Source: SpSt-1165 sp964391725 (GTDB taxonomy: Bacteria > Chloroflexota > Anaerolineae > Anaerolineales > Anaerolineaceae). Taken from it: DNA of 64,000 nt. The notes beneath the pieces are model-generated. The model saw only the letters and a program-made list of their open reading frames with translations, ran no database searches and had not been told where the DNA came from. Position numbers and translations under genes: made by a program. The stretch is from the NCBI GenBank assembly GCA_964391725.1, contig CAYMNB010000001.1, positions 109,529-173,528 on the forward strand. Direction: 5' to 3'. Numbering within the stretch: position 1 is the stretch's first letter; every line of letters starts with the position of its first letter. Positions 9,882-20,203 of this stretch are shown one piece after another.

Positions 9882-9893
9882 TCCGGTGTAGTG

Positions 9894-9902
9894 TGGTATA
9901 GT
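9894..9902 (+). promoter_or_regulatory. Extended -10 promoter of rpoD
   Basis: TGG TATAGT, an extended -10, lies in the dnaG-rpoD gap, giving a leader of about 75 nt. No clear -35. It suggests that rpoD can be transcribed independently of dnaG. Confidence 0.35.
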
Positions 9903-9984
9903 ATTAGCATTGTCTGCAACAATAATTCTTTCAACACCCTGTTCCGAGGGTATATTCCTGTTGACATAGTTCTGGGAGAAGACC

Positions 9985-11529
<1,545 letters not shown>

Positions 11530-11544
11530 GCCCGACTGTTGGTA

Positions 11545-11574
11545 TTGTAATAGTCGCCACTCATTTTGTACAAT
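11545..11574 (+). promoter_or_regulatory. Promoter of WD40-like lipoprotein gene
   Basis: TTGTAA at 11545-11550 and TACAAT at 11569-11574 are separated by 18 bp, just after the rpoD stop. The start codon follows 28 nt later. Confidence 0.4.
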
Positions 11575-11602
11575 CAAACCAACAATAAAAAAGGTAGGAT
11601 CT

Positions 11603-12760
11603 ATGAAAACAACAAACATCTTACTTAGCCTCTTACTATCTCTCAGCCTGGCCCTGTCTGGTTGCAACCTTCTTGGGCAATTAACCCCGCAGGAACCTTC
11701 ACCTCAACCACCAACCCAGACAGAGGCTGCTACAGAGGAACTGATTCCATTGGTCACCTACACACCTACGGATGAGCCGGAAGATACCCCAACAGAAACC
11801 CCGGTAGCCGCCACCGAAATTCCACCTTTGGTTGAGGAGGCGCCAATTTCCATTGAAAACTACCAGCATTTGGCGGTCGTCGAGCAGGTCCCCAGCGAGA
11901 ATCCCGAAGAGATTGCCTGGGCAGATTCCCCCGATGAACCACTCTCGGTGATCACAGGACACCAGATCATCACCTACGACCAGGCCACCTTGGAAGAATT
12001 ATTAGCCAGCACACTGCCCGAAGAGATGATGGTCTACGAGATCAGCCCGTTCGGAAATTTCATTGCTGTTACCAACGACATGATGACCGTTCAGATCCTG
12101 GATGCGCGCACACTTGACCTGCACATCGTCATTGACCCGCAAACACCGATCAACAATGTCCACTTCTCACCCGATGAGACCAGAGTGTTGATCTCCTCGA
12201 TGGACGAATGGGCAGCGATTGAGGCGGACATCGATACGGGCGCCATTCTACAGACCTATCGCGGATTTGAAACAGCAGCCCCTGTGTACGATGTCGTCTA
12301 CAGCCACTACACCGATGATATCGTGTGGATTGCACGCGGCACTGCCCAGGTGCAAAATCGTACCAGTCAGGCCATGTCAGCCATATTCGGCCACGAAGAT
12401 TGGATCAGTTCATTCTCCATTGACCCCGCGCGCCAATTTTTGGCCATCGGCACCGCCAAAACCACCGAATCTGGCTATGAACCGGGTATTCAGCTGTGGG
12501 ATCTCAATACCGGCAGCCAGGGACGCTTCATCGCAAGCACCAACCTGCCGAATGCACTCTTCTTTGCCAACGATGGCAGTGTGTTACTCGGCACTGACGG
12601 CGCTAACCTTAATGTGTGGGATCCTGACAACGGGCAACTACTGCAGAGCTTCAGCGGGCATCTCGAATCCATCTACCGCGCAGTGCTCTCTCCTGACGGC
12701 GGATCGGTTTTGACTGTATCCTTTGACGAGCAAATGATCCTGTGGCAGCTGCGCCCTTAA
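11603..12760 (+). CDS. Beta-propeller (WD40-like) lipoprotein
   Basis: The 385-residue protein begins with a lipoprotein signal peptide, MKTTNILLSLLL, ending in the lipobox LSGC (Cys24 or so). A Pro/Thr/Glu-rich tether follows (about 30-85). The rest is made of repeated blades of the form FSPDETRVLISS, FSIDPARQFLAIGT and LSPDGGSVLTVSFDEQMILW, as in WD40 or YVTN propellers. It is predicted to be anchored on the outer face of the membrane. The function is unknown, though such domains often bind proteins. The start at 11603 has an AGGAT element nearby, and a longer upstream frame overlaps rpoD and is rejected. Confidence 0.8.
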   Translation: MKTTNILLSLLLSLSLALSGCNLLGQLTPQEPSPQPPTQTEAATEELIPLVTYTPTDEPEDTPTETPVAATEIPPLVEEAPISIENYQHLAVVEQVPSENPEEIAWADSPDEPLSVITGHQIITYDQATLEELLASTLPEEMMVYEISPFGNFIAVTNDMMTVQILDARTLDLHIVIDPQTPINNVHFSPDETRVLISSMDEWAAIEADIDTGAILQTYRGFETAAPVYDVVYSHYTDDIVWIARGTAQVQNRTSQAMSAIFGHEDWISSFSIDPARQFLAIGTAKTTESGYEPGIQLWDLNTGSQGRFIASTNLPNALFFANDGSVLLGTDGANLNVWDPDNGQLLQSFSGHLESIYRAVLSPDGGSVLTVSFDEQMILWQLRP

Positions 12761-12763
12761 CCG

Positions 12764-14805
12764 TCAGATAAAAAGCACATGTTTCATCAAAAAAGCTTCC
12801 ACGGTCGCTAAATAATCTTCGATGGTTTCAGCCTTGCGAAAGCCATGCCCTTCACCTTCATACACCTTGTAGATATGTGGCACATGATTCGCCCTTAAAG
12901 CCTGGACAATCGCATCCGACTGGATGGGCGGAACCACCTTATCTTCGTCTCCCTGGAAAACCGCTATCGGGTCTTTGATGCCATCGACATGATAGAGCGG
13001 TGACCAGGCCCGGTATTTTTCAGCGTCTTGCGGTAATGTGCCTACTAATGTGTCGGTGTAATGTAATTCGAACTTGTNNNNNNNNNNNNNNNNNNNNNNN
13101 NNNNNNNNNNNNNNNNNNNNNNNNNNNNNNNNNNNNNNNNNNNNNNNNNNNNNNNNNNNNNNNNNNNNNNNNNNNNNGCGTCTTGCGGTAATGTGCCTAC
13201 TAATGTGTCGGTGTAATGTAATTCGAACTTGTGGGTATCCTGCACCAGGGTGAAAAGATCACTGACGCCGTATTTGCAAACGCCTGCTGCAAAGATACCG
13301 GGATGATGGGCGAGTGTATTCAACACCGTATACCCCCCGGCACTGCCGCCCATAATTACCAGTTTCTTCTCATCCGCTAATTTTTGATTTACGAGCGCTT
13401 TTACACAACCCAGCACATCCTCAACATCAACCGCCCCCCATCTGCCCAACAGCGCGCGGCGGTAACTGCGTCCAAAGCCGGTACTGCCGCGGTAATTCAA
13501 CTCCACCCAGGCGTACCCGCGTGAAGTAAAGTAGGAAGCCATTTCTGGAAAACGATTGTATTGCTGGCTGGTAGGGCCGCCATGAATCTGCACAATAGCA
13601 GGAGGCAGTCCATCACAGGTAAAATCGGGATTGGTCGGAGGGTAATATAACGCATTTACAGTCAAGCCGTCACCGCCCTGCCAGGTTAGCGATTTAGGCG
13701 CTGAATAGTAATTCGCTGCGATCATCTCGGGGCTGGATCGCCGAATGATCCTCTGCTGCATGTCTTGAACACCCACTATGCGGTCAGAGATATGCGGGCT
13801 TGATGCGATAAAAACCATCTCGGCAGTATCGGGTGACATTGTGAGTTGGTGCAGATAACTATATGGACTTGCTTCAATTTGCTGACGTTTTCCGGTTGCA
13901 ACATTAACCTGCCACAATGTGCAGTTGCCATCGGTCATAGCAATGTAACAAAGATCTTCACCATTCGGATGCCAGGCAATCGCATGGTTTCCCTGCGCCC
14001 AGGCTGGTTTTGTAATCACCAGTCCGTCCTCACAAACCACGATGGTCATATCATCAGTTTGCAGGTCATAGACAACCAGCGATTCCCATTCACCATCTTC
14101 GATAACAAAAGCCAGCTGGCTGCCATCGGGAGAGAAAGCGGGTTCGGCCACGGCTGTCCCCTCGTCACCGGCGATAATGCGTTTTTCGACCAGATGAGGT
14201 TGTTGGCTTTCCAAACCGCCCACCCTGCCCAATACCAGGCGTGTCCCCTCCCAGGGCATGTTGGGGTGGTCCCATTCGATCCAGGCAACATGCCCTCCGC
14301 CTGGCTGCCAGCAAGGTTGCATATAAAAATCTGCCCCCTGCGCCAATTTTTGCGGCCATTGCCTGCCATCACTATCAACGATCCCCAACAGGTCTGTACT
14401 GCCATCAGAATACACAAAAACCACCCAGTTTCCATCGCACGAGATGGCGGGGCTGGCGGTATGGCCGAACCCTGGTGCAATCGGTCGCGGAAGGCCGCTT
14501 TTGAAATCCTTGCGGTAGAGGACACCGTTTTTGTCACAGAAAATGACAAAATTGCCCGCAGCAGAAAATTCACCACCGCCGTAGCCAACGGTTCCGCGTA
14601 CATTTTCATCGAACGTGATTTGCTGGGTTGCCTGTCCTTCCATCTGACGGAATAACCGCGTTGACCCGGATTCACTTTCTGCCCAGATCAACGAGCCATC
14701 ACCCGCCCACTGCACGTCTGAAAGACGGATAGATGCCCCCAACAGGCGCGCTGAAATGGGGCTTTCCCACAAGCCAAACGGTTTGTTATTCTTTTGTTTC
14801 TGCAT
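12764..14805 (-). CDS. S9 family serine peptidase (prolyl oligopeptidase-like), split by assembly gap
   Basis: The protein has an N-terminal beta-propeller (repeats such as PAFSPDGSQLAFVIEDG) and a C-terminal alpha/beta-hydrolase domain with the nucleophile elbow GGSAGGY. As printed, the frame breaks at the N run 13078-13177. If the N run and one copy of the flanking 55-bp duplication are removed, the frame continues without error through VFQGDEDKVVPP (catalytic Asp) and YEGEGHGF (catalytic His) to a TGA at 12764. The rebuilt length is 628 residues, normal for acylaminoacyl-peptidase-like S9C enzymes. Start chosen at 14805 (MQKQKNNKPFG). Confidence 0.88.
13023..13232. repeat. Exact 55-bp duplication flanking a 100-N gap (assembly artefact)
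   Basis: Bases 13023-13077 and 13178-13232 are identical over 55 bp and border the N run 13078-13177. Collapsing them restores an uninterrupted peptidase gene, so the two contigs actually overlap. Confidence 0.93.
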
Positions 14806-14834
14806 AGTCAAGCTCACTTGCCTTTTCGATACTG

Positions 14835-15329
14835 CTACAGCTCTTTCGGACGCCAAATTTCACGCAGCTGCCCGATTTGTTCATCTTCATCGATGTCTTC
14901 CCAGGATTGGATCCCCAACTTGATCAAAGCCACAGAAGCTGTGGGCAGTGAATCAATTTCGCCAGTCAGCGTCTGTAGAAACGCTTCCAGGGATGGATTA
15001 TGACCCACTACCATCACTTTTTTATAGGAATCAGGCAGATCCGCCAGCACATCGAAGAAATCTTCAATTTCTGCACCATAGAATTCATCGACAAATTCGA
15101 CCAATTCTTCTTCAATGCCCAACTCATTCGCCAGGATTTCGATCGTCTCACGGGCGCGCACCGCAGGCGAAGAAAGCACAAATTCAGGAATCAGATCCTC
15201 TTCTTTCAGTACCTGGGCGATCCTCAGCATGTCCTTCCCACCCCGCTTTTTTAGCGGCCGTTGAAAATCCGACAATGAAGAATCTTTCCAACTGGATTTA
15301 GCATGGCGCATCAATAAAAGCGTTTTCAT
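14835..15329 (-). CDS. sixA: Histidine phosphatase family protein (SixA-like)
   Basis: The 164-residue protein has the phosphoglycerate-mutase-type catalytic motif LMRHAKSSW (His8, Arg7), with the distal SSPAVRARET arginines and the second catalytic His in VVGHNPSLE (about residue 108). This short form with RHAKS matches SixA, which removes phosphate from histidine phosphotransfer domains. The target here is unknown. A good ribosome site, AGGAG, lies about 8 nt before the ATG. It follows the oxidoreductase gene on the same strand after 51 bp. Confidence 0.85.
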   Translation of the reverse strand: MKTLLLMRHAKSSWKDSSLSDFQRPLKKRGGKDMLRIAQVLKEEDLIPEFVLSSPAVRARETIEILANELGIEEELVEFVDEFYGAEIEDFFDVLADLPDSYKKVMVVGHNPSLEAFLQTLTGEIDSLPTASVALIKLGIQSWEDIDEDEQIGQLREIWRPKEL

Positions 15330-15380
15330 CCTATGACTCCTATCTTGTATCTGGTTTACACTTATGTTACCAGAAAATGA

Positions 15381-16634
15381 TTACACTCGGATAATGCGGT
15401 TTTCCAATCTGCTTTGTTCTGCCGCAAACACCAATGCATGCGAAGCGAGTGTTTCCTCCGGACCCGATAGGATATGGTTGCGATCACCGGTCAACAACGC
15501 TTCCGTGAAAGCATTCATCAAACCATAATCACCACCACCGTGACCTTCAATGCCAAGATTACCGCCGCTCTCAGGTTCAATGGTCTTGCGGGTATCGCAG
15601 AGGAAATCGTACAATTCCACCGTTTCTCCATTCCCGACTATCTGGCCGCGCGTACCAAACAGGCGCGAGGAGCGATGTTCCATCGGTGTAAATGCCATCA
15701 TACTGAAAGTGGCCGTCTGCCCGCCGTCAAATGCCATGTTAACTACCTGATGGTCAACCACATCATTATCACAATAATAAACGCAGCGGCCGTAAGGGCC
15801 TTCGCGCAATGCCTCTGTCACCCCTTCAGTCGTGAGGTCTTCAGTAATGATATTCACCAGCCAGCCCGTGTAGCCGCGTTGAACAAAGCCATCCAGGTAT
15901 ATGCGTTTGGCGGAATAGGGGCATCGCTGCTCAACCTCAATCGGGCAATCCAGGCAGCGTTTGGCAGCACCTCTCGGCGCCTGGTCAGGTTTAAAGTGGC
16001 TGAGTGTGCCGAACGATGAGAGCTGCTCACACTTTGCCTCCATGATGTAATGGATCCAGTCAAGATCATGGCAGGATTTCGCCAGCAACATGAAGGAGGA
16101 TTCTTGTGAGTTACGCCAGTTGCCGCGTACAAAGGAATGCGCCATATGCCAGAAACCGACTGGTTCAACCAGGTCTACACTCACCAAGTCACCAATAGCT
16201 CCCTCAGCAAGCAGCTGTTTTACCAACCGGGTGAATTGTGTGTAGCGCATCACATGTCCGACAGCAAAGGGTATATCCGCCTGCTTAACTGCCTCAATGA
16301 TATGTTCACAGGCTTCCAGCGTTGGCGCCAGTGGTTTTTCGAGCAGCATGCCGTAGCCCAACTCAGCAAACGCTACTGCCGGTGCTTCATGCATGGCATC
16401 CTGTGTGGCAATGATGACGGCATCCGCAAATTTGGCAGCGTCCGCCATTTCACGCCAATCTAGAAACACCTGTGCATCGGGAATGGAAAACTCATCTGCT
16501 ATGCGTTCACGGTGGAAATCACGCGGCTCCGCTACCCCCACCACTTGCATCCGCTCTGGATGCATTTTTGCATATTGGGCATAGCCATAACCACGCCCAC
16601 CAGCTCCGGCAATGATCACTTGAATCGGTTTCAT
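15381..16634 (-). CDS. Gfo/Idh/MocA family oxidoreductase
   Basis: The 417-residue protein starts with an NAD(P)-binding Rossmann motif, IAGAGGRGYGYAQYA, and contains the family's EKPLAPTLE catalytic-lysine segment (about residues 98-106) and a C-terminal sheet domain with a HGGGDYGLMNAF signature. A cysteine cluster, CLDCPIEVEQRCPYS (about 232-246), suggests a structural metal site, as in some subgroup members. The substrate is probably a sugar or cyclitol derivative. The start at 16634 is supported by AAGGCG 7 nt upstream, and the upstream extension to 16679 is rejected. Confidence 0.85.
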   Translation of the reverse strand: MKPIQVIIAGAGGRGYGYAQYAKMHPERMQVVGVAEPRDFHRERIADEFSIPDAQVFLDWREMADAAKFADAVIIATQDAMHEAPAVAFAELGYGMLLEKPLAPTLEACEHIIEAVKQADIPFAVGHVMRYTQFTRLVKQLLAEGAIGDLVSVDLVEPVGFWHMAHSFVRGNWRNSQESSFMLLAKSCHDLDWIHYIMEAKCEQLSSFGTLSHFKPDQAPRGAAKRCLDCPIEVEQRCPYSAKRIYLDGFVQRGYTGWLVNIITEDLTTEGVTEALREGPYGRCVYYCDNDVVDHQVVNMAFDGGQTATFSMMAFTPMEHRSSRLFGTRGQIVGNGETVELYDFLCDTRKTIEPESGGNLGIEGHGGGDYGLMNAFTEALLTGDRNHILSGPEETLASHALVFAAEQSRLENRIIRV

Positions 16635-16727
16635 TCTGTCGCCTTTTTTCCCAATCAATATTTCTGAATTATAGTCCATTCAGGCGTTTACAATTGCAAC
16701 AGAAAATTTCTTTTTCATCTTCAGCCT

Positions 16728-16736
16728 TGCTATAAT
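16728..16736 (+). promoter_or_regulatory. Extended -10 promoter, leaderless start of amrS
   Basis: TGC TATAAT is a consensus extended -10. Only 6 nt separate it from the ATG at 16743, so transcription would begin at or next to the start codon. Confidence 0.55.
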
Positions 16737-16742
16737 AACATT

Positions 16743-17852
16743 ATGAAATCTTCCAATTTTTTGCGTGAAACCTTGCTTAAGAGAACAACCTCAGGCAGTT
16801 TTTATACAAAACTCACCGGCAGCAAAGTGCAATGCTTTGCCTGCGCCCATGAATGCACCATCAAATCGGGGCAATTCGGTGTCTGCCATCTGCGATTCAA
16901 CCAGGAAGGTACACTGCAAGTGCCGCACGGTTATGTCGCCGGCATGGGACTCGATCCGATCGAAAAAAAGCCATTCTTCCATTTTTCGCCCGGTGCCCTT
17001 ACCATGAGCTTTGGCATGGTCGGCTGCAATTTCCATTGCTCCTTCTGTCAGAATTGGGTCAGCGCGCAGAGCCTGAACGATCCAACTGTTTCTTTTCCTA
17101 CGCAGTACCTGACCCCGATCACATCAGAAGAGGTCGGACATGCGGCGAAACACAACCACGCATCGGTGGTGGTGTCAACCTACAACGAACCATTCATCAC
17201 CATGGAGTGGGCGGTTGAAATCTTCCAGAAAGCCCATGAGGAAGGTATGCAAACCGCCATGGTGTCCAATGGCTTCGGCACGCAACAAGCCATAGAAAAA
17301 CTCTCCCCCCATCTTGATGCGTTAAAAATTGACCTCAAGTCCTTCAGTGACAACCGCTACCGGGAATTGGGCGGAAGGCTGCAACCTGTGTTAGATACCA
17401 TCGGCTGGGCGCACGAAGCCGGTCTATGGGTCGAGGTAGTCACACTGCTCATCCCTGAATGGAATGACAGCAAAGAAGAAATTTGGAACTTGACCCGCTT
17501 CCTTGCAGGCGTATCAAGAGACATCCCCTGGCATGTCACTTCTTTTCACCCTGATTACCACATGCAAGACCGCAACCGCACCAACGCATCATCACTCAGT
17601 CTGGCTGCTGAACTCGGACAGGAAGCCGGCCTGCACTATGTTTATGCTGGCAATCTGCCCGGCAGGGTCGGTTCTCTCGAAAACACATACTGCCCCCACT
17701 GTCAGAAAGAACTGATCACCCGCTGTGGATTCTTTATCAGCCACAACCGTATCACCGCACAAGGAGCCTGTCCTGCCTGTAAGACACCTATTGCCGGATA
17801 TTTCCCGCCTGAACGCCAAAATCGCGCCTTTAATCATTCATTTTTAGTATAA
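16743..17852 (+). CDS. amrS: AmmeMemoRadiSam-type radical SAM protein
   Basis: The 369-residue protein has the radical SAM cluster motif C95-x3-C99-x2-C102 in GCNFHCSFCQNW. It is preceded by a cysteine set at 31, 34, 38 and 48 (CFACAHEC, GVCHL) typical of AmrS, the radical SAM member of the AmmeMemoRadiSam trio. An additional C-terminal zinc-ribbon-like region (CPHC ... CPAC) follows. The reaction of this family is not established. The Memo and AMMECR1 partners are not seen within 10 kb on either side, but gap 2 is not informative about them. No Shine-Dalgarno is present, and the promoter suggests a leaderless mRNA. Confidence 0.87.
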   Translation: MKSSNFLRETLLKRTTSGSFYTKLTGSKVQCFACAHECTIKSGQFGVCHLRFNQEGTLQVPHGYVAGMGLDPIEKKPFFHFSPGALTMSFGMVGCNFHCSFCQNWVSAQSLNDPTVSFPTQYLTPITSEEVGHAAKHNHASVVVSTYNEPFITMEWAVEIFQKAHEEGMQTAMVSNGFGTQQAIEKLSPHLDALKIDLKSFSDNRYRELGGRLQPVLDTIGWAHEAGLWVEVVTLLIPEWNDSKEEIWNLTRFLAGVSRDIPWHVTSFHPDYHMQDRNRTNASSLSLAAELGQEAGLHYVYAGNLPGRVGSLENTYCPHCQKELITRCGFFISHNRITAQGACPACKTPIAGYFPPERQNRAFNHSFLV

Positions 17853-17853
17853 T
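17848..17853 (+). promoter_or_regulatory. Possible -10 box for the SPFH gene
   Basis: TATAAT overlaps the stop codon of the upstream gene, 39 nt before the next ATG. The -35 is weak. Confidence 0.3.
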
Positions 17854-17891
17854 CACAGCATCCAAACCACCGAAACACAGGAGAACTAACC

Positions 17892-18662
17892 ATGGATGGC
17901 ATATTCGTCTTTTTTCTCTGTACCGGCATTTTTCTTGTCGCCGTAATACTCGTAATGATCCGCTCCTCCATCAAAGTACTGATGCAATATGAACGCGGAG
18001 TTGTATTCCAACTGGGTAAATTTAAAACCATGAAAGAACCGGGACTGGTATTTCTTGTTCCGATCCTCCAAAAAATGGAAGTGGTCGATATGCGCATAAA
18101 AACAGCCGAGGTCCCCCGCCAGGAAGCCATGACCAAGGACAATATCTCGGTGCTGGTCAATGCTGTGGTGTATTTCAAGGTTGTTGATCCCAAGGCTGTC
18201 ATCGTCAATATCCAGGATTATGCCTATGCCATCCGCCAGTATACCCAGGCAGCTTTGCGTGATGTCATCGGCAACCAGGAAATGGATTTTGTCCTGACCG
18301 AACGTGAAGCCATTGCCACTGACATCCGTGCCATTGTGGAAAGTGAAACCAGCGAATGGGGCCTGGATGTTGAATCGATCAAAATCCAGGAGATCGAACT
18401 ACCCGCCGAAATGAAACGTGCCATGGCAAAACAAGCGGAAGCTGAGCGCGAACGCCGCGCCATGATCATCGCCTCTGAAGGAGAATTGAAAGCCGCAGAC
18501 AACCTGAACAGAGCCGCCGAGATCCTGGCCGCCAATCCCGGCGCCCTGCATCTGCGCACCTTGCAGACCATCCGCGACATCGCGACCGATCCTTCTGAAA
18601 AGATCGTTCTCTTCATGCCCAACAATTTCGGCGAGGCCATCGCAAAAGTAATCAAAGAATAG
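17892..18662 (+). CDS. Slipin/SPFH (band 7) domain protein
   Basis: The 256-residue protein has one N-terminal membrane helix (about 5-23) and a band 7 domain (QYERGVVFQLGKF, PILQKMEVVDMR, VVYFKVVDP). A Glu/Ala-rich helical stretch follows (MAKQAEAERERRAMIIASEGE). This is the standard bacterial slipin architecture: membrane-associated oligomers thought to organise membrane microdomains. The usual NfeD partner is not adjacent. Ribosome site AGGAG lies 8 nt before the ATG. Confidence 0.92.
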   Translation: MDGIFVFFLCTGIFLVAVILVMIRSSIKVLMQYERGVVFQLGKFKTMKEPGLVFLVPILQKMEVVDMRIKTAEVPRQEAMTKDNISVLVNAVVYFKVVDPKAVIVNIQDYAYAIRQYTQAALRDVIGNQEMDFVLTEREAIATDIRAIVESETSEWGLDVESIKIQEIELPAEMKRAMAKQAEAERERRAMIIASEGELKAADNLNRAAEILAANPGALHLRTLQTIRDIATDPSEKIVLFMPNNFGEAIAKVIKE

Positions 18663-18666
18663 TGCC

Positions 18667-19262
18667 ATGATCCAGCTTGATAACAAATACCGTTATCTGC
18701 AAATAGCCTTCAACTACGATGCCGCCATGGTACGACAGATCTTACCGGTGATCCCATACGGAGACAATATTTTCATTGAGGCTGGTACTCCCTATCTCAA
18801 AAGAGAAGGATTGGCAGGCATCCGCCTGATTCGAACCTTATGGCGGGGGATCATTATCGCTGATATGAAGGTAGCTGACGGCGCAGAAGCAGAAGTGAGG
18901 ATGGCAAAAGCAGCCGGGGCCAGCGGCATCACCTGCCTTGGCTCCTCGCCTGTCGCCACGCTGAAGTTGTTCATCGATACCTGCCAGCGGGAGCAAATGC
19001 TCTCCATGATCGATATGATCGGCGTGGATGATCCATTGGATGTAATGCGACCTCTGCAAACACCACCTGACATCGTTGTGTTGCACCGCGGCCGTGACGA
19101 AGAACAAGCCCGTGAGATATTGCGCGGTTATCGTCACATCAATCGCATTCACAGCAAGTTCCCCTCACTGATCTCGGTGGCGGGCGGGGTGGATGTCAAA
19201 GAGGCGCGCAGTGCCATTTTCAATGGCGCCAACATCGTGGTCGCCAACCTGGTGCGGCCTGA
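18667..19262 (+). CDS. OMPDC/hexulose-6-phosphate synthase family protein, 3' end lost in gap
   Basis: The visible 198 residues form the beta/alpha barrel of the orotidine-5'-phosphate decarboxylase superfamily, with the catalytic D-x-K-x-x-D in IADMKVADGAEAE and the phosphate-binding SVAGGVDVKEA near the end. This sequence style is closer to hexulose-6-phosphate or 3-keto-gulonate-phosphate enzymes than to PyrF. It begins 4 nt after the SPFH stop. The C-terminus falls in the N run starting at 19263. A fused second domain cannot be excluded. Confidence 0.7.
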
Positions 19263-19362
19263 NNNNNNNNNNNNNNNNNNNNNNNNNNNNNNNNNNNNNN
19301 NNNNNNNNNNNNNNNNNNNNNNNNNNNNNNNNNNNNNNNNNNNNNNNNNNNNNNNNNNNNNN
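19263..19362. other. 100-N assembly gap with unknown content
   Basis: Unlike the first gap, the flanks share no duplicated sequence. The 3' ends of two convergent genes are missing here. Confidence 0.95.
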
Positions 19363-20088
19363 ACGATCCACCCGGTCCATGGCCAACAATGCCAGCAGAT
19401 CATCCAACCATTTCTTGCGGCGCTGGGCGCGTTCCGGTTCTCCCATCAGCGAAAGCGCAAAGCCGACCCGCCCGCCCGATACACTGGCAAATAGTTGTGC
19501 TTCTTCTTCACTCACCGGGAGCGTGTCCAGAAAATATACCGCCAGAGCATCCGTTTCCATCGTGCGCAGCCGCAATATCTCACAACGTGAGGCGATTGTT
19601 GACAGCAAACTGTCCACGGAATCAGCTGTCATCAGCAAAATCACCCGCGTGGGAGCTTCTTCCAGCGTTTTCAGCAGGGCATTTTGCGCATTATGCGTAG
19701 CCAGGTGAAAATTCAACAACAGAGCAATCCGATAAGGGGCTTCAATTGGTGTTAACGACAAAGTCCGCTGTAATTCGCGGATTTGCTCAACCTTGATACT
19801 TTGCGAATCTTCCAGGCATTGCACCACCGTCATGTCAGGATGTTGCATGCGCTCCATCTGGGTGCAGATGCGGCAGGTGCCGCATGGCTGTTGGTTTTGA
19901 TCAACTGCCTGACAGTTCAAAGCCTGCGCAAAACGCACCGCCAAAGTGCGCCTGCCGATGCCCTCTGGCCCGCAAAACAAATATGCATGCCGTACCTGGC
20001 CGGTCTGGATGTGTTGATGCAGCATCCTGACCGCCCAATCATGCCCTACAATCTGCCAACCCTGCTTAATTTCTTGCACCTCATCCAT
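19363..20088 (-). CDS. holB: DNA polymerase III delta' subunit, C-terminus lost in gap
   Basis: The visible 242 residues are the AAA+ clamp-loader fold: QIVGHDWAVRMLHQH, a P-loop-like GPEGIGRRTLAVRFA in which the usual Lys-Thr is replaced (delta' does not bind ATP), a four-cysteine zinc module (CQAVDQ, CGTCRIC) and LLKTLEEAPTRVILL, with the SRC finger reading IASRCEILRLR. The loss of the P-loop lysine supports delta' over tau/gamma. Start at 20088 (MDEVQEIKQGW). A TAGAAT box 7 nt upstream may mean a leaderless start, although AAAAGG could also serve as a ribosome site. Confidence 0.87.
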
Positions 20089-20140
20089 ACCTTTTATTCT
20101 ACTTGAAATCTGGCATGTCAGCGCTCCTATTTTCTGCCAA

Positions 20141-20169
20141 TTGACCAATCATAGCCCGCCGGGTAGAAT
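20141..20169 (+). promoter_or_regulatory. Sigma-70 promoter of pcrA
   Basis: TTGACC (20141-20146) and TAGAAT (20164-20169) have an exact 17-bp spacer. Confidence 0.6.
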
Positions 20170-20203
20170 CAACCCTGACAACACGAAAGGCAAATGATTC
20201 AGT

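Noticed and set aside
12764..14805. Frameshifted peptidase pseudogene
   Set aside because: The break is fully explained by the 100-N gap and the 55-bp duplicate. The rebuilt frame is intact.
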